Part shown: in pieces, positions 9,438-12,710 of the stretch
Numbering within the stretch: the first letter of the stretch is position 1
Layout of the letters: every line of letters starts with the position of its first letter
Source of the DNA: an uncultured Thermoleophilia bacterium
Lineage (GTDB): Bacteria > Actinomycetota > Thermoleophilia > UBA2241
Reading direction: 5' to 3'
Length of the DNA: 12,710 bases
Assembly: GCA_903912585.1 (NCBI GenBank)
Contig: CAIWHY010000420.1
Coordinates: 1 to 12,710 of the forward strand
Program-made: the position numbers and the translations under genes
Notes under the pieces: model-generated
What the model was told of the DNA's origin: nothing
Databases searched by the model: none
Seen by the model: only the letters and a program-made list of their open reading frames with translations

Positions 9438-10766
9438 ATGAGCACAGAGCGCCAGGCCACGATCACCAAGCTCGTCAAGGACGAGAACGTGAAGCACATC
9501 CAGTTGTGGTTCACGGATATCCTCGGGAACCTCAAGATGGTCGAGGTCCCGGACCGCCAGCTCCACGCGGTGCTGGAGAGCGGGGCGGCCTTCGACGGAT
9601 CCTCGATCTCGGGCTACGCGGAGATCGAGGAGTCGGACATCGTGGCGATGCCCGACTGGGACACCTTCAAGATCCTGCCCTGGGCGCAGGGCAGCGAGAA
9701 GACGGCCTTCGTCTTCTGCGACATCCTCGACCGCGACTACAAGCCCTTCGAGGGCGACCCCCGCTGGGTGCTGCGGCGCCAGCTGGAGCGGGCCAAGAAG
9801 ATGGGCCTCGACTTCTACGTGGGCCCGGAGCTCGAATACTTCTACTTCCAGAGCGCCGAGGGCCCGGAGGTCATCGACGAGGGCGGGTACTTCGACGTGC
9901 TGCCCGCGGACCTCGGCAACGACCTGCGCAAGCAGACGATGCGCACCCTCGACAAGCTCGGCATCCCCATGGAGGCCAGCCACCACGAGGTCGCGCCTTC
10001 GCAGCACGAGATCGACCCGCACTACGACGAGGCGCTCGTGATGGCCGACCGCGTGATGATCTCGCGCCTCATCGTCAAGGAGGTCGCGGCGCACAACGGC
10101 GTGCACGCTACCTTCATGCCCAAGCCGATGCACGGCGAGAACGGCAGCGGCATGCACGTGCACCAGTCGCTCTTCCGCGGCGACGACAACGCCTTCTTCA
10201 GCGCCACCGATCCCGACCACCTGAGCGACCTCGCCAAGTGCTTCATCGCCGGGCAGCTCAAGCACATGCGCGAGATCTGCGCGCTGCTCAACCAGTACGT
10301 GAACAGCTTCAAGCGCCTGGTGCCCGGCTACGAGGCGCCCGTGTACATCAGCTGGGCGCACCGCAACCGCACGGCACTCATCCGCGTGCCCCTCTACGTG
10401 GCGGGCAAGGAGAGCACGGTGCGCGCAGAGCTGCGCAACCCGGACCCGGCCGCCAACCCGTATCTGGCCTTCGCCGTCATGCTCTCGGCCGGCCTCGAGG
10501 GCATCGAGCAGGAGTACGAGCTGCCCCCGAGCGTGGAGCCCAACATCTACAAGATGACGGCCGACGAGCGCGAGACCATCGGCCTGGGCTCGCTGCCCAA
10601 CAACCTCTACGAGGCGATCCAGGCCACCCAGGAGAGCGAGCTCGTGCGCCGCACGCTCGGCGAGCACGTCTTCGAGCGCTTCGTGACCAACAAGCTCAAC
10701 GAGTGGTACGAGTACCGCGAGCAGGTCACCGACTGGGAGATCGACAAGTACTTCTCGCAGCTCTGA
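9438..10766 (+). CDS. glnA: Glutamine synthetase, type I-alpha
   Basis: It makes glutamine from glutamate, ammonia and ATP as a cytoplasmic dodecamer. The 442 residues have the full set of class I motifs: FDGSSISGY (52-60), metal ligands in GPELEYF (129-135) and HHEVAPSQHEID (182-193), the HATFMPKP loop with NGSGMH (223-240), the glutamate flap region PGYEAP (297-301, Glu299), RNRTALIRVP (309-318) and ELRNPDPAANPY (331-342). Length and the absence of both the NLYDLPP adenylylation tyrosine and the I-beta insertion place it in I-alpha. Residue 62 is Glu, where B. subtilis has the feedback-inhibition residue Arg62. The start is ATG 9438, with GAAAGG ending 6 nt upstream; ATG 9432 would touch the SD. 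The frame is open far upstream only because it lies antisense to gltB. It forms the GS-GOGAT cycle with the divergent gltB. Confidence 0.96.
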   Translation: MSTERQATITKLVKDENVKHIQLWFTDILGNLKMVEVPDRQLHAVLESGAAFDGSSISGYAEIEESDIVAMPDWDTFKILPWAQGSEKTAFVFCDILDRDYKPFEGDPRWVLRRQLERAKKMGLDFYVGPELEYFYFQSAEGPEVIDEGGYFDVLPADLGNDLRKQTMRTLDKLGIPMEASHHEVAPSQHEIDPHYDEALVMADRVMISRLIVKEVAAHNGVHATFMPKPMHGENGSGMHVHQSLFRGDDNAFFSATDPDHLSDLAKCFIAGQLKHMREICALLNQYVNSFKRLVPGYEAPVYISWAHRNRTALIRVPLYVAGKESTVRAELRNPDPAANPYLAFAVMLSAGLEGIEQEYELPPSVEPNIYKMTADERETIGLGSLPNNLYEAIQATQESELVRRTLGEHVFERFVTNKLNEWYEYREQVTDWEIDKYFSQL

Positions 10767-10792
10767 GGCGCGGCAGATCGGAGAGCGTTGTC

Positions 10793-10820
10793 AGGGCGGG
10801 CGCCGCGAGGCGCCCGCCCT
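10793..10820 (+). terminator. Strong hairpin after glnA
   Basis: A perfect 12-bp stem, AGGGCGGGCGCC / GGCGCCCGCCCT, closes on a GCGA tetraloop (GNRA type). It starts 26 nt after the glnA stop. No U tract follows, so it is either an actinobacterial-style terminator without U run or an mRNA-stabilising hairpin. It separates glnA from the secreted protein gene. Confidence 0.65.
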
Positions 10821-10893
10821 CACCGTTCCCGCTCTCAACTCGAAGCGGTTCTCGCCGATAGGGACTGTGAGATACCTCGTCCCGGGAGACTCA

Positions 10894-12669
10894 ATGGAAC
10901 GTACGTCCAGCCGAACGCTGCAGACCCGGCCGGCCCGCCTGACGGCGGCCACCCTCACCTTCGCCGCCGCCGCGCTGCTGCTGCTGGCGGCGGCCGGCAC
11001 CGCGCACGCCGCGGTGTGGGTGATCCCGGCTACGGACCGGGCGTTCCCCACAACGCAGGCCACCGCGCGCCAGGTGGCCGCGCCGGCGATCAAGCTCGAC
11101 GCCGCCGAGAACGAGTACGAAGGCGCGCAGGTCGTCCTCAGCGGCGTCCACGACGTCACCTTCACCTGGAGTACCGACAGCGACCCGCTGATCACGCAGA
11201 ACACGGCCCTCGATCAGGTCTACTACGTGAACGTGACCCAGCCGACCAGCAACCTGCGCGCCAGCGCCGGCGAGTACCCGGACCCGCTCGCGCCGAGGGA
11301 CTTCGGCAAGTCTCTGTCCGTCCCGAACGAGACGACGGCCTTCTACCTGCTCACCCACGTCCCCTACACGTCGGCCGCCGCCGGCGATCACACGGCCACC
11401 CTGATCGTGCAGAGCGGGCAGGACGCGCCGCTGCAGATCCCGTTCTCGCTGCACGTATGGCCCTTCGGCTGGTCCAAGCTCAGCACGCGCACCGGCTTCG
11501 CGCTCAACCAGCGCGCTCTCCAGCTCAGCCTCGGCGATGCGGGCCGGAAGGTCTGGATGAACATGACCGAGCGCCGCAAGCTGCTGCTCAACACCTATCG
11601 CATGCTGAGCGAGCACGGCGTCAGCTCGGTCGCGCCGCTGGAGCTGCCGGTGGTCTCGGACAGCGGCCACTTCGACAGCCAGGCGTACGCCGCCACGCTC
11701 GCGCCGTACCTGGACGCGGGCGGTCTGGACATGAATGCGACGCGCATCCCCTGGGTGCGCTGGTTCCCGTGGCGCTTCGAGAGCGCGTACAACGCCTCCA
11801 GCCCGCGCCTCTCGACCTACCTCACCGAGCTCTGTGCCATGTACAAGCAGCACGGCTGGCAGGACCAAGCCTATGCCTACATCATGGACGAGACGACCAA
11901 GAGCTCCGAGGAGCACGCCGCCGAACAGTACGCCCGCGTCCTGCATGCCGCCTCGGCGAAGTCCGGCTACCGGATCAAGTTCCTGCTGACCGACGACCCG
12001 CGGCCGCGCAGCCTCGGCGGCGTCAAGCAGGCCAACGGCTTCCTCAACGACGACGTCGACATCTGGGGCGTGCGCTACTTCTACTTCTTCGGGCGCATCC
12101 CGGCCCTGCGCCAGCAGCAGGCCGCCGGCAAGGAGATCTGGTGGTACACCTACGCCAACGGCCAGGTCGCCAAGATCCCCAACTACGTGATCGAGAAGCC
12201 CAACACCGACGAGCGCGTCTGGGGCTGGCTGATGCAGCAGTGGAACGTGGACGGGCTCATGAACTGGGGACTCAACGAGTGGTTCAAGCCCAACACCGGC
12301 TCGTGGCGCGACCCATACCAGGACACGCTCTCGTACCACCGCGTGGCCAGCGCCAACGGCGACTGCTCCCTCATCTACCCCGGCTACTACCCCCGCTACG
12401 GACTCGACGACCCGTATGCGGCGCCGGTCTCCTCGCTGCGGCTGGAAGCCCTGCGCGACGGGCTCGAGGACCGCGAGTACCTGCGCCTCGCCAAGACGCT
12501 GCCGGGCGGCGATGCCGTCGTCGCCAGGGCACTGCGCTCGATCACCACGTTCCCCTACCCCGTCGTGCAGAAGAACGTCTTCAACTTCCCCAAGTACTCG
12601 AACGATCCCGCGGCCTACGAGAACGCGCGCCTCACCGCTGCGAACTTCATCCAGGCCCAGCAGCAGTAA
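10894..12669 (+). CDS. Secreted DUF4091 (GH123-like) protein
   Basis: A 591-residue exported protein. Residues 1-39 are a textbook signal peptide: basic n-region with several arginines, hydrophobic core AAAALLLLAAAG, and cleavage after AHA (39). Residues 40-190 are beta-rich, with an EYEGAQVVL motif, as in the N-terminal domain of DUF4091 proteins. Residues 200-540 look like a TIM-barrel, including WVRWFPWRF and a C-terminal SSLRLEALRDGLEDREYLRL, the hallmark DUF4091 ending. An Asp332-Glu333 pair in YAYIMDETTK sits where GH123 N-acetylgalactosaminidases have their catalytic Asp-Glu pair. It is likely a glycosidase acting outside the cell; the substrate is unknown. Start ATG 10894 with GGGAG 5 nt upstream; a GTG at 10867 lies in frame but without an SD. 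It stands alone after the glnA hairpin. Confidence 0.85.
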   Translation: MERTSSRTLQTRPARLTAATLTFAAAALLLLAAAGTAHAAVWVIPATDRAFPTTQATARQVAAPAIKLDAAENEYEGAQVVLSGVHDVTFTWSTDSDPLITQNTALDQVYYVNVTQPTSNLRASAGEYPDPLAPRDFGKSLSVPNETTAFYLLTHVPYTSAAAGDHTATLIVQSGQDAPLQIPFSLHVWPFGWSKLSTRTGFALNQRALQLSLGDAGRKVWMNMTERRKLLLNTYRMLSEHGVSSVAPLELPVVSDSGHFDSQAYAATLAPYLDAGGLDMNATRIPWVRWFPWRFESAYNASSPRLSTYLTELCAMYKQHGWQDQAYAYIMDETTKSSEEHAAEQYARVLHAASAKSGYRIKFLLTDDPRPRSLGGVKQANGFLNDDVDIWGVRYFYFFGRIPALRQQQAAGKEIWWYTYANGQVAKIPNYVIEKPNTDERVWGWLMQQWNVDGLMNWGLNEWFKPNTGSWRDPYQDTLSYHRVASANGDCSLIYPGYYPRYGLDDPYAAPVSSLRLEALRDGLEDREYLRLAKTLPGGDAVVARALRSITTFPYPVVQKNVFNFPKYSNDPAAYENARLTAANFIQAQQQ

Positions 12670-12685
12670 GGCGCTGCGGATGTGA

Positions 12686-12703
12686 CGCCGGCCGGGGCCG
12701 GCG
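12686..12703 (+). terminator. GC palindrome after the DUF4091 gene, near window end
   Basis: CGCCGGCC and GGCCGGCG face each other around two bases (in practice a 7-bp stem with a four-base loop), 17 nt after the stop. It could be the terminator; no U tract is visible before the window ends. It shares GGCCGGGGCCGGCG with the palindrome at 4124-4163. Confidence 0.4.
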
Positions 12704-12710
12704 GGCCCGC

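Noticed and set aside
9243..10667. 474-codon minus-strand frame
   Set aside because: Antisense shadow of glnA, low-complexity Val/Leu/His/Arg composition, no motif.
10891..12339. 482-codon minus-strand frame
   Set aside because: Antisense shadow of the DUF4091 gene, with no motif and no SD considered convincing.

Overview
This is a GC-rich window with compact genes, strong Shine-Dalgarno (SD) sites and several GTG/TTG starts. The base composition, a GSI-alpha-type glutamine synthetase and the small protein families DUF5679 and DUF6326 suggest a high-GC actinobacterial lineage, perhaps environmental. Taxonomy cannot be fixed from this sequence alone. No rRNA, tRNA, CRISPR array or complete mobile element was seen.

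Layout. Positions 1-4.35 kb are an accessory-like patchwork of small genes. They are: the 5' part of an Rrf2-family regulator (minus) with its own promoter and an inverted-repeat operator; the frameshifted end of a tyrosine recombinase; a membrane-anchored unknown followed by a SnoaL/NTF2-like protein (plus, one operon); an Arr-type rifampin ADP-ribosyltransferase with an extra N-terminal zinc-finger-like segment, preceded by an unknown gene (minus, one operon); a DUF6326 membrane protein with a frameshifted small membrane ORF at its end (plus); a cysteine-rich small protein and a DUF5679 zinc ribbon (minus), separated by two strong hairpins. Broken reading frames recur here, so this stretch is either decaying or carries sequencing indels.

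Positions 4.57-10.77 kb hold the core ammonium-assimilation pair, transcribed divergently: gltB (minus, 1555 aa), which carries a ferredoxin-loop-like insertion and has no gltD beside it, and glnA (plus, 442 aa, class I-alpha without the adenylylation tyrosine). Glutamine synthetase fixes ammonium onto glutamate; glutamate synthase turns glutamine plus 2-oxoglutarate into two glutamates. Their 201-bp shared regulatory region has paired TGTACA palindromes, repeated GTGCGA hexamers and two mutually exclusive RNA pairings in the glnA leader. These are the best candidates for undescribed regulation.

Positions 10.79-12.71 kb hold a strong hairpin after glnA, then a secreted DUF4091 (GH123-like) protein, then another GC palindrome cut by the window end.

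No clearly new multi-gene system was found. The items most worth checking are the zinc-motif Arr, the ferredoxin-type GltB, the glnA/gltB control region and the Rrf2 operator.
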